64,000 bases of DNA from Aquila chrysaetos chrysaetos (taxonomy: Eukaryota > Chordata > Aves > Accipitriformes > Accipitridae). This document shows positions 12,644 to 26,500 of the stretch, one piece after another. The position numbers were made by a program, and so were the translations under genes. How positions within the stretch are numbered: the stretch's first letter is position 1; the number at the start of each line of letters is the position of its first letter. The notes under the pieces were generated by a model. The model was not told the DNA's origin. It did no database searches and worked only from the letters and a program-made list of their open reading frames with translations. The stretch lies in the NCBI RefSeq assembly GCF_900496995.4, contig NC_044012.1, positions 3,968,001 to 4,032,000 on the forward strand, written 5' to 3'.

Positions 12644-15149
12644 ATAAAACACTGGCATAGAATACTGGCATCATTTTATGGACTCAGTGGTTGACAGAAC
12701 CCCTGCTACTGTGTAACTACAGGTGGGCAATTTCTAATCCCTGCCTTGCCCGCCCCCAAACTCCCCCAGAAGCTGAAAGCCTTCTCCTGTGCCTGCATGT
12801 GAACTGGTAGCCATTGCTACATTGCAATCCAGCAGCTGTCCGGAGAACAGCTGAACTGTTTCTGCAGAGGGAGATAAAACATTGAGAGTATAGTGCAGTT
12901 TTATAATGCTATTCTAAATATTAATTATAATGGTGTAACAAATATCAAAGATTTCTCTGTTGGAGTCTTCAGTTCTCTGAAGCTACAGATACTTACATAC
13001 TGCCTTCTTAAAGCACTATAGACAACAGTGCATCAGAAGTGGCAAGAAAAATATTTCTGAAGTTACATTATAAAAAAGTGCATAAAAAGAACACATACTG
13101 TAAAATCCATTTATAAACCATAATACATCTTAATGCAAATGAGAATCAATGGGTCAGAAAGAGGCTCCAAGCTGTTAAGAACCTATTATCCATATTAATA
13201 CTGAACACAGATTCAATATAATTTTATAGTTAGAGCTAAAAAAAAGTTACCCTAAAAGTCTACAGTCAACAGTTTATGATAAAACACGTAATTCCTGTTT
13301 TTCTCCAATTCAAAGGGCTTAAGAAAATACAAAGTAAAAAAAAAGTAGTCCACCTATTGGTCCCCTACATATCTGGTTAATCAACAGCACTTTTGTGAAG
13401 CAGAGATTTCTGAGTTGACCTGTTTTGTACAACTGGGTCATCTGAATCATCTCAGTCAACAGGTATCTAGTAGAATATGTATTAAAACCGCCTTGTATAA
13501 AGAGACATTCTAGACAACTTTTAGCTTCAACTAGTCCCTTGCCTCAGTCCACCCTTCAGTCTACAGGTAAGGGACTTCAGGAGGACACCAGCATCAACAG
13601 ATGCTGGGACTCCCAGAACTGGCACTGCCCCCAACAGAATGTATGTCAAACACCACTGCAGTATTATAATCTCAGTCTTGTCCTTCTTGAATTTCACCCT
13701 ATTTTTTTCAGACCACTTTTCTCCAAAATATCTGCACAGTGTAAAACTAATAAGCATAATTTTTATTTCATCATCCAGATAATTAAAACATTAAACTGAA
13801 CCAGATCAAGGACAAACTTAAGGAACATCGTTCAACACAGTTTTTATTTTGATAGCTAACCAGTAAGTGGTACACTTGATACAGTTATAAAATTAAGTAA
13901 GACTGGTTCTAATGCTGTAGGTTCATGTTTCCTCAACATACTTTGAGAATAGCTTTACAGAAGTCAAGGTATGACATTTTCATCTTCCACAATGTAAGCA
14001 TTAGAATAGCTCACGTAGGACCCTTAAGGTGACACTAGATAGGACGCAAACGTCACACTGCTGCTACTGTATTTAATGGTGGGAAAACAGCAATATAATC
14101 AGAAGAAACACGTATTACCTGAAGATACATTCTGCATTGCTTCCCACCTACCAGAAAAGATACAAAGCTATCCCTAAAGGCAAGTAGAAGCTATCTTTTT
14201 CATTCTAAACTTCCCCCACCTCACCTTATTCCCTTCATGCACTTTTATTGTTTACTGGTATACTATACTAACCATACTTGGAAATTAAGTTACAGGAAAC
14301 TAAGTCACATCAACAATGGCCATCAGATTTGTAAAATGTGACAAAAGAATTTCCCCATCTACAGTTGAAGTGTTCATTTCCTTTATGTTGACGGGGGAGG
14401 AAGAAAGCATGACTGAAATGTTCGAATGGAAATGTTTGGAGGAAAAACATGGAAATTGACATAGAGGAAAATTATTTTTCAAGTCTGGAGATTAGGACAA
14501 TGGCATAATACTCTTCCCTACAAAGGGAAATGGTTTCTTCATTCTCTACCAAGGACTACAGAGAATAAGAGTCTACTATCTGTAGTACGTTATGAACTCA
14601 AACAAAGACAACTGTTTCCACTCCATGGCCGTCACTGTAATTAGTTCATTACTGATCCACTTCTCAGACCTCATGCACAGCCTTCCTTGTAAGCATAGCT
14701 TTGATGGTTAGCAGTGCTCCACCTGTCAAAAAATATTAAGAATCCCTGTGCTTCAAAAGGCTCACAAGACTTAGAAGCCCACCTTACTTACAACCAGGAG
14801 CACTGCTGAAAAAGTTTTCTCTAGATCCACCTCTATAAAAAATAAAAAATAAATAAATCAAAGCTAAGGTGATAGGGCTGGATAATTCACTTTCAATATC
14901 CTATCACTACAATGTTAGCTATACCATCTCTGAAAGATGACAAGCAGAAGGTGGAATAATTAATTTCTTATTTCTAAAAATCGACTTAACATCCACATAC
15001 ATGGAAAGATGACTCCTGTTCAATATCTTCAGTTTGCAAATTAGCAAGCTAAGAGAATGATAAAAAAATAATTGTATTGTTACATTTCAAATACAAAGAG
15101 ATGTAGCTTTAAAATGTTATTTCTAAAAGAGGTTTAAAGTAGATCTTAC

Positions 15150-15218
15150 CTCAACAGAGCATCGTGGAGTCACAAAGAACTGATTAAATTCATCAGGGCT
15201 GAACTCCCCAAAAATATA
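15150..15218 (-). CDS. USP10: USP10 coding exon 2 (G3BP-binding motif exon)
   Basis: A 69-nt exon, phase 0 at both ends, encoding 23 residues (8-30): [19 protein letters not shown] followed by CSVE. The acceptor is ATTTTTAG|TAT and the donor GTTGAG|GTAAGA. In mammals this exon carries the FGDF motif by which USP10 docks on the NTF2-like domain of G3BP1/2 and limits stress-granule formation. Here the third motif residue is Glu (codon GAG), giving FGEF. The rest ([13 protein letters not shown]) is the same as the family sequence I remember, so the identification is firm. Confidence 0.95.
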
Positions 15219-15948
15219 CTAAAAATAAAAGAGAAGGATCTTTGTTAAAGAATTATTTATATTCAATACAATTAATAAATTTATTATAAAAATCTATTAA
15301 GGTACTAGCATTCAAAAAGACCTGTATGTTGGGAGGCAGAAACTCACCTGTTTGCATCCCAACTCTCATCTTAATTCTTTCCCAAGGACTTAGCAAAGTA
15401 CTTTAGGCTCTAAAGCTGTATACAATGCATTTTCCTTCAAATTCCCACTAGAGGTAATCACAGCACAAAGTGCAGCTCATCCCGTGACTGGTTTTAAACC
15501 AACACGTACAGTGAGAAGTTGCATCAGTTCATATAAGCCCTAGACACAAGCTAGTTTACCTTCTAAAAAACAACACAAATACCTACCCTTCACAACAGAT
15601 AACACACGAATTACTTTTCCAGAGTTCTGCTAAACTAATGAGTTATGCAAGACTAATGGTACCACTACCTGAGTGCACAAGCACAGAAATGAAACTGCCT
15701 AGGTGTACAAAAATACACAAGATCTAAATATCATCAATTTTGGTACAACTGCTCTTACGAATTTTGTTACCCCTGTGCCTGAAACTGTGCACAACAAACC
15801 TAAGATGAAATGTCTTTTCCCAACATTATCTCCCTGCACCTCTTTAGGTATTTTGCATCTATACTTCTATGGAAAAAAAAAAAAAAAAGTACCTTACAAG
15901 ACCACAAAAAAACCCCACACTAAAATGAGATTTTATACCTAGTTTACA

Positions 15949-15995
15949 GAAAATGAAACATTCCCAATAAGAAGAAAATGAAACATTCCCAATAA
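15949..15995 (+). repeat. Short tandem duplication (25-bp unit, about 2 copies)
   Basis: The segment GAAAATGAAACATTCCCAAT appears twice with an offset of 25 bp. It lies in USP10 intron 1 about 750 bp upstream (in gene sense) of exon 2. Confidence 0.85.
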
Positions 15996-18821
15996 AAAGG
16001 CCTGACGTTGGCATTTCATAGCACCTGGAAGCTTCTATAAACTGTTGGCATGTGGAAGGAAATTCACATTAAGAGTCACCAGTCACAAATATTATGGCTA
16101 TGGAAAAAAGGAGGTCAGTTTGGTCCAGTACCTTACAATACCACTGTCATTCACCTTCACTGTACTCTGACAGTCATTCTTTGCTATCCTCCACCCTTCC
16201 ATTAGAAGAGCTTTTTCAGCAGTGTCAAGTCTTGCTCATGGTAAATCCTTAGCTTGGCTATATCAAGATACAACTAACTAGACTGGGAGTTGAAACATAG
16301 AAAAAAGTTCTTAAAATTTGAAAAATCACCTCTAGTGAAGTGCAGACTGTTGCCACAAACTGTAGATACAGTAAATCAATCACAGTATTTTTCTCAGACT
16401 TCAGGTGGTCTATTCCAATAACTCATGTACTTGCTGTTTGCATGACTCACAGCCATCTACATTCATAAATTTCAAAGTTTAAGTTAAATTCCACAGCAGT
16501 TACAAAATGTATTTTCTTACACAAAAAGTTATTTATATGTGTATCACTTATGTGTGGAAAGAGCTTAACCATTTTAATGCCCTTCAGTGTTTTTAAACAA
16601 ATATTAATATAATCTGGTTTAGTCCACAAACAATTCCAACAGTCAAAATAAACTGGAACATATGTGATACAATGTTTGAAGCCCAGTGAAACAATTAATG
16701 CTTTAAAAAAACCCCTTCACTAATCAGCTGCTAACTACCAACTGAGGCAGTACAACACCTAAACAGAACAGGATCCCTAAATTGTACTTGTGAATGGTTT
16801 CACAGTTCTTGGCACAGGACTTAAAACTTGGCTTATGCTCTCAATATAACCAAGTCATTTTTATTCAGTAACATACCAGCTAGAATTTATCATATTCCAA
16901 AAACATGCCTAAAAAAAACACTTGCTGAATCATAACTAAATTATGTTTTTAGGAGATATTTTTGATGCAGTCATGCATCAAAACAAAACAAATCTCAACT
17001 CCAGACTACTAAAAGTTATCTAAACCCAACCCTAATTCTTCCATATAATAATACAATCTTTTCATTTACCAGCATTTTTAACTGAGGTGTTACAGGCCTG
17101 GTACTTCTGAGCAAAATAAGTGCTTCTTTTTTAATTAGGGAACACCAAACAAAAGTGAAACAAAATTATCATTAATACTGTCTTAATGGAATGGTTTTAC
17201 TATATAATGATGTATTCACACAGGGAAATGTTGTGTCTATGCAACTGTTTCTTCTTAATTTAAAACACATTACCAACATCTAACCCAAAAACTAATCCTA
17301 GTCTGACTCTAGCACAAAAAAACCCATCCCATTTGGCCTGAAGAAACCAGAATTTTATTTGATTTTATGGCTTTATTTAACAATGCTTTACACCTGCAAA
17401 CACAAAGTAAACCAGTTAAAAGATGGCTGCATAACTGAGAAAAATAGTGTTTCAAAATAAACTTACTAGGCCATATGACTGATGATGACATTAAACCTAC
17501 CCAACTTAACCGACCTTCCTGTCCTCTGGCTCTCAAGAAATAAGATTTCTGCAAGTTGCACACACAGCACCCTCTGCTAGCACGACATAATTTTCTACCC
17601 TTTTTAAGGCACAACTACATGTTGAAGTGAAAGAGAACTGAGATTTCACATCACTTGGGAAGTATAACAATCTACACAAAAAAGGACGCGGAGGGGAAAG
17701 CCATTGCATTTTAAGCAACCTGAAATACCACGCTAGCTCCCTGCCTGCTGTCCGTCCATCCTACACCTCAATGAATCAGTGTGCCTAGCACTATACAAAT
17801 GATCTCTGTGTAAGAAAATACTTGGTTTAGCTGTGAAACAGCTTCAGAAAAACATCACTGTAGTACTTACTCTGAACCATTAATTCAAATGTAAAAGGTT
17901 TTTCTGCAACTGAAATGCTTAAGTAGTAAGCATTTTTAAGCAAGAGAGCACTAGGATTGTATAAAACCAATACACCCTTACAAGAAATAATCTCATTATC
18001 AGTATGAGCTTTTGGGGTCCTAGCTTGTACACTCTAAATTATTCCACATAATTTCAAAAGCCTCAAGGTTAGCTTTTTTCCAAACTGACAAATAAAATCT
18101 AATCATTGGACCAATCAAACAAAAGTTTAATTATTTACACAATTCCTATACAAGCTTCTCACAATCAGCATTAATTTACCCCACATTCCGTAAACAACAT
18201 TTAAAACACAGAGATACACTAGCATGTGTTAAAGCTTTGCCAAAGCTGTTTCACACTATTTCAATTCCAGTTTTAGTATTTTCAGGTGTGCATTTGCGTA
18301 AGAAACAAACATACCCATTAGGACTACATCAAATTGATTCCTTTAAATGCCAAACTCTAATTTGCCCTACACTGTATCAACCTCTAAACTTATGTGTACG
18401 TCACAGTACTCCGAGGTCTCAATCACGGATAATAGACTGGGACTTCACCACACAAGCTCCAAGCAAAAAGTGGGTTTCACATACAGACTGTTTACCATCA
18501 GCCCTAATGCAGGCAAGGGATTGTGATCTGCTCGGAGGTAAGCTGCTTGTCATGCCAACCATTACCAATGTGTCAGTACATCAACAGCTTCTTACTTTAC
18601 AGTTACTACAACTGTACAGTTACCTGAGCAAAGGATGAGCACAATCGCTATGACAATGCATATGAACAGACAGCTGAATTGTCCCAGTTAGCAAAATCCA
18701 TGCCTATTACCATCGATAGTACATAAACTAAAGCATGTATGGCAACATGCAAACCCCAAATATTTAAAAGTACTACCAGTGAAAAGTTGAAGCTTAATTA
18801 GAGCTTTACACAAATTTAATT

Positions 18822-18837
18822 GGGGGGGGGGGGGGGG
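18822..18837 (+). repeat. Poly-G run (16 G)
   Basis: Uninterrupted G run on the plus strand in USP10 intron 1. Confidence 0.9.
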
Positions 18838-19545
18838 CAGGAATCAAGCTTTCTCCAAGCAAAAAATACTGTTTAGCACTCAATTACGTATTTCAAAAGC
18901 TAATTTTGATTTATATGCTCAGACAAAAAAAAGCATCTGCTTGAAAAACATGCTAAATAGTAGTCAATGGTATAAGTAGTAACTCACAAGGCAGAGCAGG
19001 AACGACGCTTAGAAGAGAGAGTGCAGTCATACACCAACACTGGATTTGGAAGAAAAACTCTAAGAAAATACTGGGGAGAAGTTTTGAAAAATTCTGATTG
19101 TAACGTTACCCCTAGACTTACTTTTAAAGATACATAATCCCTAAGAGGCTTAATTCAGAGTCAAATCTGATCTCCCTCTCCTTCTCAAACCATCTCTGCA
19201 ACCTACATAGAAGCTTTCTGTTCTGGCTCCTGGGAAGGAATCCTCTCTCACTTTTTTGGGAGCACATATTTCACACTGCATTTCTCACACTACTCTCCAG
19301 ATTATTCAACTCTGCAGAGCTATCATTAGCCTTGCATTAAGTGTATTCAAGGAGCCCTTCAGATAGCTCACTCTGGTGAGCTTGATTTCTGCTACAGATT
19401 AAGAGCAATGTCAAAACAGTATCATATAAATTCCAATGATCTTCCACTTGCAGCTGTATAAGAAAAACAGATGGAAAATAAGAGTCTCCTCTGGGGGGAG
19501 GCAGGGGCATGAGGGTGTGGAGAGGACAAGGCTTTGTGGAATTCT

Positions 19546-19565
19546 GGGGGGGGGGGGGGGGGGGG
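19546..19565 (+). repeat. Poly-G run (20 G)
   Basis: Uninterrupted G run on the plus strand in USP10 intron 1. It is preceded by shorter G clusters (GGGGGG near 19493, GGGG near 19503). Confidence 0.9.
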
Positions 19566-20606
19566 AAACCCCTACCTCCACTACCTTTCCACTTTCTCGT
19601 CAGTGTTTCCAAACCTCTCCTTTGGAATGGAAAAACAAAATAGCAAACTCAAAACATACTGATGGATCTATTCCATTTTGCAATTCATGACTGTAACCCA
19701 ATTTGACCATTTACTGGACATGTACAGTATGTTATTAAACATATTAAAATTAACATGATTTTAACTAATGTGAGTAAACATATACCAACATAACAAAATG
19801 CCTTTCTTACACTGCATGATCAGAAATTTATGTTTTTTTCCATCTAGTACCTTCCATACTGAGGTTTATCAACCAATCGCTTTGAAAAGAAAATTATTCA
19901 CAAGGGTTGGTTTCCACCCTTTTTTTAAATGCTAGTGTCAAGATACTCTGAACTTCTGGGAGTTTTCAAATGTGAATGTCTTCCTGCAGATGCTCACATC
20001 TATGAGACCAAGGATGAAAATAAAAGAAAAGAATGCTGGAATAAACCTTGAAAATGAGATAGCATTAGGCAGAGGATACATGACAGACACAAAATCTCTC
20101 CCTTCAGATACCGACACAACAACTAGCACATAGATTAAAAAAAAAAATCAATGCAAAATTAAAGATACTTTGTGCAGTTCTAAAACAGCATCTCTTTTCA
20201 CATGAAGTTGCTGGTGGTATGGGTACTCCAGTTCTTAATTAAACTTTCTTATGTTACCAGTACTTCAGATTTATTTGCCTTATTTCTACCCATCAAGACT
20301 TTGCAATTAAAGTCTGAGGACTGAATTCAAAACATTGTCATACAGCTTTGGAGAGTACCAAAAAAAAAGTTACAACTAAATTCCTGAAAAATCTTGAAAG
20401 AACCAGATACAACTGTAGTTCTGAACTCCTGAAGAGAGGACATCAGAAGACCTTATCTTTGTCACTTTCTTGAAGAACTTAAAATTGTGAGACCAGAATA
20501 TTATACAAATACTCTGCAGATGAGAAATTTTTTTAAAAGTATATGACATTTGCAATACATTTTTTTTTATAATACAAGTCAAGAATATTGAATGACACTA
20601 TTGAAG

Positions 20607-20705
20607 GTGGTATAGTGGAAAGGACTTTCAGCTTGTGTTTCCAAAGCTCACTAGCGAGCTGGTCTCACCAATTTTAGCGTTCAGTCTGACATGCTGTAAG
20701 AGATC
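20607..20705 (+). repeat. Possible ancient MIR-like SINE fragment
   Basis: GGTATAGTGG near the left end resembles the tRNA-derived A-box start of MIR. Further right come CACTAGCGAGCTGG and CAGTCTGACATGCTGTAAGA, in the same order as the MIR core segments around ACTAGCTG and CAGTTTCCTCATCTGTAA. The match is eroded and was made by eye only. Confidence 0.35.
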
Positions 20706-22683
20706 AAATTTTCCTGCATCAAGTACCTGCCTCCCAACATTAGTTCTCTTTAAAAAAACCCACGTTATAATACTTCTCTGAGCAACAACCCAAACCCTCC
20801 TGATTGTCAGTCACTGGTGTTACCAGTTGCAACAAAACTAGAATCAGTTTCTAAGCTAATCTCTACAATATGATTACAATAGTATAACATCTGCAGTCCA
20901 GCAGATTCTACACCACTTTGAACAAAACAAATTTCATCAATTATACCACCTTTACATCTTCAAGATACTAACTACATCTAGGTAACTAACACAAATTACA
21001 TAAAACCAATTAACCAAATCTATACAAGAAAATTTGTTCTCTACTTCACAGGAATGAAAGTAAGATTACTTTTATATATGTACAATAACTCTGATTACCA
21101 TAACTGACCAAGTGGCTTCTTAACTATGCAGACAAAAGCAGCAGCCACAGAACTGATTCCAAGACAGGGGGAAAAAAGTTCTCCGAAGACCACAAAAGAT
21201 TAAAATGCCTGACCTGCAAGCTCTCTCCACGTCAACTGTTTTTGCTGTGCTCTCCTTAACCACTTAAAAAATGAATGCTAATATTACCCCATTGCCTGTA
21301 ATGAAATCTCCACTGGTATTCCAGTGTAGCAACACGAACACTCTCCTGGAGGAATACAAGGAGGAGGAGTACGTATTACACAGCTGCTTGTCCTAGAAAA
21401 ATGGGTAGAAATAGCACTGCTGATGCATCATCATCTTGGCATCACCTGTGCTACAAGAAAGCTAGGAAAATGAAGTGTCAACTTCTGCTTTCAAGAAGAA
21501 TTAACATGGCTGTCACCTATTAACCCAAGAGCTTCAGCTCTTCCAGTCAAATTAGTTTAAGCTGCAGATACTCCCATTTCAACTGCTTCTCCACAAACAA
21601 GTTAAAAATACAGCTTTTACTAATAGTGGCAAGGAATAACTCAACTGTATCTAAGCAGAAGGCCTAACAAGTCAAAACTAGTTCACATATAAATTGAAAT
21701 TATGAAATAGTTTATGTATACCATAAACTATACAATCTTGCTCACCAAGCTACTTCTACAAAGTGTACTTATTCTTAAAGCTACCGGGATAGGCTGTGGT
21801 AGAGGAAGAAAATGAACCATTCAGACAGAAGTCTGTTTTCTGGCAAGGAAAAAAGGGCACATGCATATGACTACACTTGGGTTTTATTAGCAGAGAAAAA
21901 GCTCTTACATTAGTCATCCCAGCAGCAAGTAAGGTATTTCTCCCTCACCCTTTACTTCTCTTTCATTTTGTCAAGGTTTGTCTATTTTTTTCTGGAAAGT
22001 GTAGGGAAAGACAACCTTCCCTCAGGTTCTCCTTCCTTTTGAGCTGAAATCCATCAAGTCTTACTACACAGACAATTACTTAATTTGATACAACAAGGTT
22101 TTCTAACTTCCAAATCTCAAGAAACTTACTGGTTAAATGCTTATAAAAACACAGACAAAATTGTGAGACTGAAAAACAGGTTTGGTTTTGGGGTTGGTTT
22201 TTTTTTAGATTCTGAATTTATAAGCAAGCAACAACCCAAAACCAGGTGCTATGAAGACCACTGGCCATATATTTACAGCTGTATCACAGCCTAAATAGTA
22301 GTATTTTAGGCAAATCCATTTCTGAAAAAATCCGATGCTGATATATCCTCTTTATGGAAAAATAAAGTCCATTTTTATAAATAAAAATATATGGAAATGA
22401 AGCTGTACTTTAATGCGGAGTAGTTGCATATTAAAGCTTTTAACAGTTGAAAATGCAACGAATCATGAGCAAACTCTTAGTACAGCTTATAGTCCTTTAT
22501 CACTAGCCTGCAGCTTAAAACTAGAATATTAACAAATCTACACAGTGCCTGGAGAAAGATCACAGCTAGGTAAATGTAGGTCAACTAAGCCCATGAGTCA
22601 ATGCAGCTCTGCCTGTCTACCATTTAAGCAATCAAAGGCTCAAAAATATAGCACATGAGTGTACCTTCCCTTTTCCCTACACC

Positions 22684-22684
<1 letters not shown>

Positions 22685-22714
<30 letters not shown>
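22685..22714 (+). repeat. Poly-C run (30 C)
   Basis: Thirty consecutive C on the plus strand in USP10 intron 1. It is the only long run in this gene with G on the RNA-like (minus) strand. Confidence 0.9.
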
Positions 22715-23513
22715 AGTTCAGGGTTTCTTGGATGTTATTACAGAATTCTTGCAGCTGAAGAAAGTTAGGAATTTTCCACACATTTTACATGAATTAATGT
22801 GATGGGAATTTATTCCATTATGAAAAAAAGAATTATCATTCTCAAAAGCTCATTTTCTGATCAGAGGGAAAAACAGATCACTGGCTAGTACTAAAGCACA
22901 AGTTGGTGAAATTTCAGCTGTAGCCACAGCATTACTGGAAGGGCAGGTTTAGCGAACAAATGGCCCCTACAGCCTGACACTATCATGGGGACACAACATG
23001 GATCAGAGCAGTTTATCCTGAAGATTGTAATTCAAATCTTCACAAAAACAGAGCATGTTGGACTCTTTATTATTCATTTTCATCAATCACATTACATAAT
23101 TCAAGTAAGAGCAACACACCAAACAATAACCATACAAAAAGGTTCCAAAACACGAGTCAATTTCTTACACCCAAACAAATTCTGTTTATGTACACTCTTG
23201 ACTCTATTACCAAAAGTTAGGTGCTTGTCGGCAGTCTTCCATTTCAAACAAACAGCAGCTGCTACAAAGCTCAACCAGCCCAAGGAAGCTGTCTATAAAG
23301 TGCTGATTGTAGTTAGTAGAGGGGGTAAAAAGGGAGTGGAAGAACCACAACCCATCATCTTAGACACCATTGCATTTATGAGTACCTTCCTCAACTACAG
23401 AAAGACTCTCTTATCTTCTGGTCTCCAAAGCAGGACTACCCCAGCAAAAAACCTCTGCTCTTTCACATTTAAAGCTTTCCCCAATTGATATGTTTCCTCT
23501 GTTCCACAAAATG

Positions 23514-23515
23514 AA

Positions 23516-23540
<25 letters not shown>
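23514..23540 (+). repeat. Poly-A run (27 A)
   Basis: Uninterrupted A run starting about 25 bases after the end of a 167-codon open frame (22985-23488). There is no AATAAA just upstream on the plus strand. Confidence 0.88.
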
Positions 23541-23546
<6 letters not shown>

Positions 23547-26500
23547 CCAAACCCAGCCACAATTTTATTTCGTAAATAATAATAGTATAAAGAGGGCAAT
23601 GCATCTGTATCACTTACATGTGATCATAAAGCAACGGCCCAGTGACAGGATGATTCCATATACATTTTATATACCTTTTAATTTGTATCCTGCTAGAGAG
23701 CATCAGATATTCTTGCTTAGGAAGTATCTTCCTTGTACCTTCCACCGGAGCAGAAGGTAAGAATATATGTTCATGTGTTACACAAACAAGAGCTGCAGTG
23801 AAGAGCCGCCATTTTGGGACTACAGCAGGAATACCTGGAAAGTGCACTCCAGACAGCAAGCAAGAGGGAGGATAACAACTGAATTGTCAGGGCTGATTAC
23901 ATCAAATCTTAGCTTTTTGGAGAGCAAAAGATGGAATTTCTGACACCTTTACACCAGCAGCTCCACCACTAGAAGCCCACAGAACATCTGCCAGTGATTC
24001 AGAGAAGTAACATTTTCCAATCTATTTTCTTGCAATGTTAAATCAAAATAAAAGCCAAACAAAAATACTTTCCTATTAAATTCTCCAAGCAGCAGTCCTT
24101 GCAAATATCAAAAGAAAAATAAATACTTCCAAAATGGGTAGACAGGTCCTTCCTCAGTTTTGAATTCAAGAACATTCTTGGTAAAACACCTGTTGCTAAG
24201 CCTCTATCTTCACACCCTTGAAGAGTTTGAAAACACCAGCTTCAAGCTGGTTGCTCATAATTGAGCAAACACATTTACTTCAAGCTCTGCTTGCACTGAA
24301 CTAGTTACTGAGTCTAAGGCACAAATTGTAGACTCTTCCTATAATGAAGAAGAAAAATAATTAACACCTGAATTATTCTGATTTACTATAGCTTGATAAG
24401 CACTGAGGAGAGAGAAGTTGGAACATGAAGTTACTCAAGAACACAGCCAGTTTAACTACTATTTTATTATAGGTGGGGCAGGCAAAAAAATCTGACTAAT
24501 TTTATCTAATACTTCCCAGCAGAAAAGCCTTGGTGTTAGCCATTTTTTTCCCCTGCCAGACTAAAATCATTAGGGCTGCAACCTTTTGTGCCAGATACCT
24601 ACAGCAGAACAAACTTCTAAGAACACGGTAGTAAAATCAGTTTTGCATCTGGAGAACACTGCTTTGGCCACATTAAGTAGCAAATTGTCTTTGAACACGT
24701 CACAGCAGTCCACCCAAATTCCAGACATGCTGTATAAATCAGCATTTTTCTGAGGTTTACAAAATCTTTATTTAGCAGGTATTTTAGCAACTAAGATTTT
24801 GAAGGATTGTTTTCAACGAGCTTCTCTCAATTCCTCCAGGTGGAAGAACAGCACATGCACTATCTTTTCTACCATCCACATAGTTCATAGCACTGAGGAG
24901 CCAGTACATTCCTACTCCGGCAAGGCAGGATGCTCTGGGCTACCAGGACAAAGACAGGCTTTCCCTGTAATGGCTTCCAGCTAGCAAGCTTCAGAGGTGC
25001 TTGGCAGCGCCCTGGCAGAGAAAAGCTTTTCTTCTTCTGTGCTTACTATACTTGTATTTACCTCACAGGCAACTTTTATCCACCAAATCCATGATTTAAA
25101 AAAGGAAAACTAATACATCTAGACTTGGATGAGGTTATTAAGAAGAAAAAAAAGAGATGTAGAGCTCTGGGAAGAGAAAGTGCAATGAGACCCTGAGTTT
25201 TAAGAAATTAAACAAGTTTTACTATAAGCACATTTTTAAGTGGTTCAAGGAGATTACAATTGGCTTGATGAGGCCAAAGATGAGGAACGAGAGTTAGATG
25301 AAGAGATGACACAGGATCTGAAATTATCTGTAGAGACAGCACAGGAGAAAAAAAAAAAATTGAAAGAACTGATCTGTGCCTGCCAGATCACCCTCCTCTC
25401 CAAAAGCTGAACCCAAAATTCTGGAATCGCATAATCCTTCAACTGTTAGTCAAAAGGCTCTTTGATTCAGTTACAGCAGTATGTATCTCAGCTCCTTTAA
25501 TAATACTCCCTCTCTTGTGAATTGCTTCATGTGCTTTAATAGCAGACGCCCTTTTCATGTACACAAAGGTGCTAACCTTGCAGATACGGCATGTGAGATT
25601 CAGGATGGCACCCTATTATTTAAGATAAGGAAATTACACTAAAAACTATGCCTCTAAAATCAAGCAATCAAAAGCAAAGCTGCACAAAAATTAAGGCTTC
25701 TTGTATGTTCATTTGATTCCCGCTAGTTTGTGTACATTCGATATTTTCTTTGCTTATTTCCACTACTCACATCTTCACGAGGACTAATGCCTCACAGGAT
25801 CAATACAGACCTGTCCCAGGGGAAAATTCCACCCTGGGCAGTAAGGAGACCGCTGTTCCAGTCTGTCAAGCAAGCTGAAAAATACACTGGAAGATAAAGA
25901 AAAGTAGGAAAAGAACAGATAGCCTCTGAGTAAGTGTAGCTAAATGTTGTGGAAAACTAAAATCTATCCCTAACAGCACCATGCCTAGCCAAGTCACCCA
26001 CACAATGCTTTTCAGAAGCAATTACTCAGGGCAGGATTTAAGAAGGCTAAGATTAGGTGAGGTAAAAATTAGCTACCTGGACTCCATCCTGACAAGGAAT
26101 ACAGATTAGCACCTTCAGAAGGCAGTTGAGCCCACCTACCCAGGACTGATACGCCTCTTCTGAAGGCCTAACTTCACATCTCAACCCTACATTTCAGAAG
26201 TGCTGAATGCTTAGAACTAGAGCTGAATGAGATTTAACCTAGAAAGTTTAGTATTAATCTAGATGTGGTGCAAAGTCCTATCAAAACCACACTGGCCACT
26301 GAGAATAAAAAAAAGACAATGCAAAAGCTAATGATATCCAGAGCTTGTACAGGGGTAACCACCCCGGCAAGGCGCTACACCTTCAACAGTGACAGTAAGA
26401 GAAAACACTGGCCGATCATTAAAAGCAAGCACCACTTGCTCCATTCACCAAGGCCACACAGGTTTTACTCACCTTTTCGTTTTGCTGGATTCACAATCCC

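Larger units (their letters stand above)
11460..15149 (-). other. USP10: USP10 intron 2
   Basis: A 3.7-kb intron between exons 2 and 3. It holds the solo LTR at 12043-12638. The rest is AT-rich unique-looking sequence with no supported gene. Confidence 0.85.
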
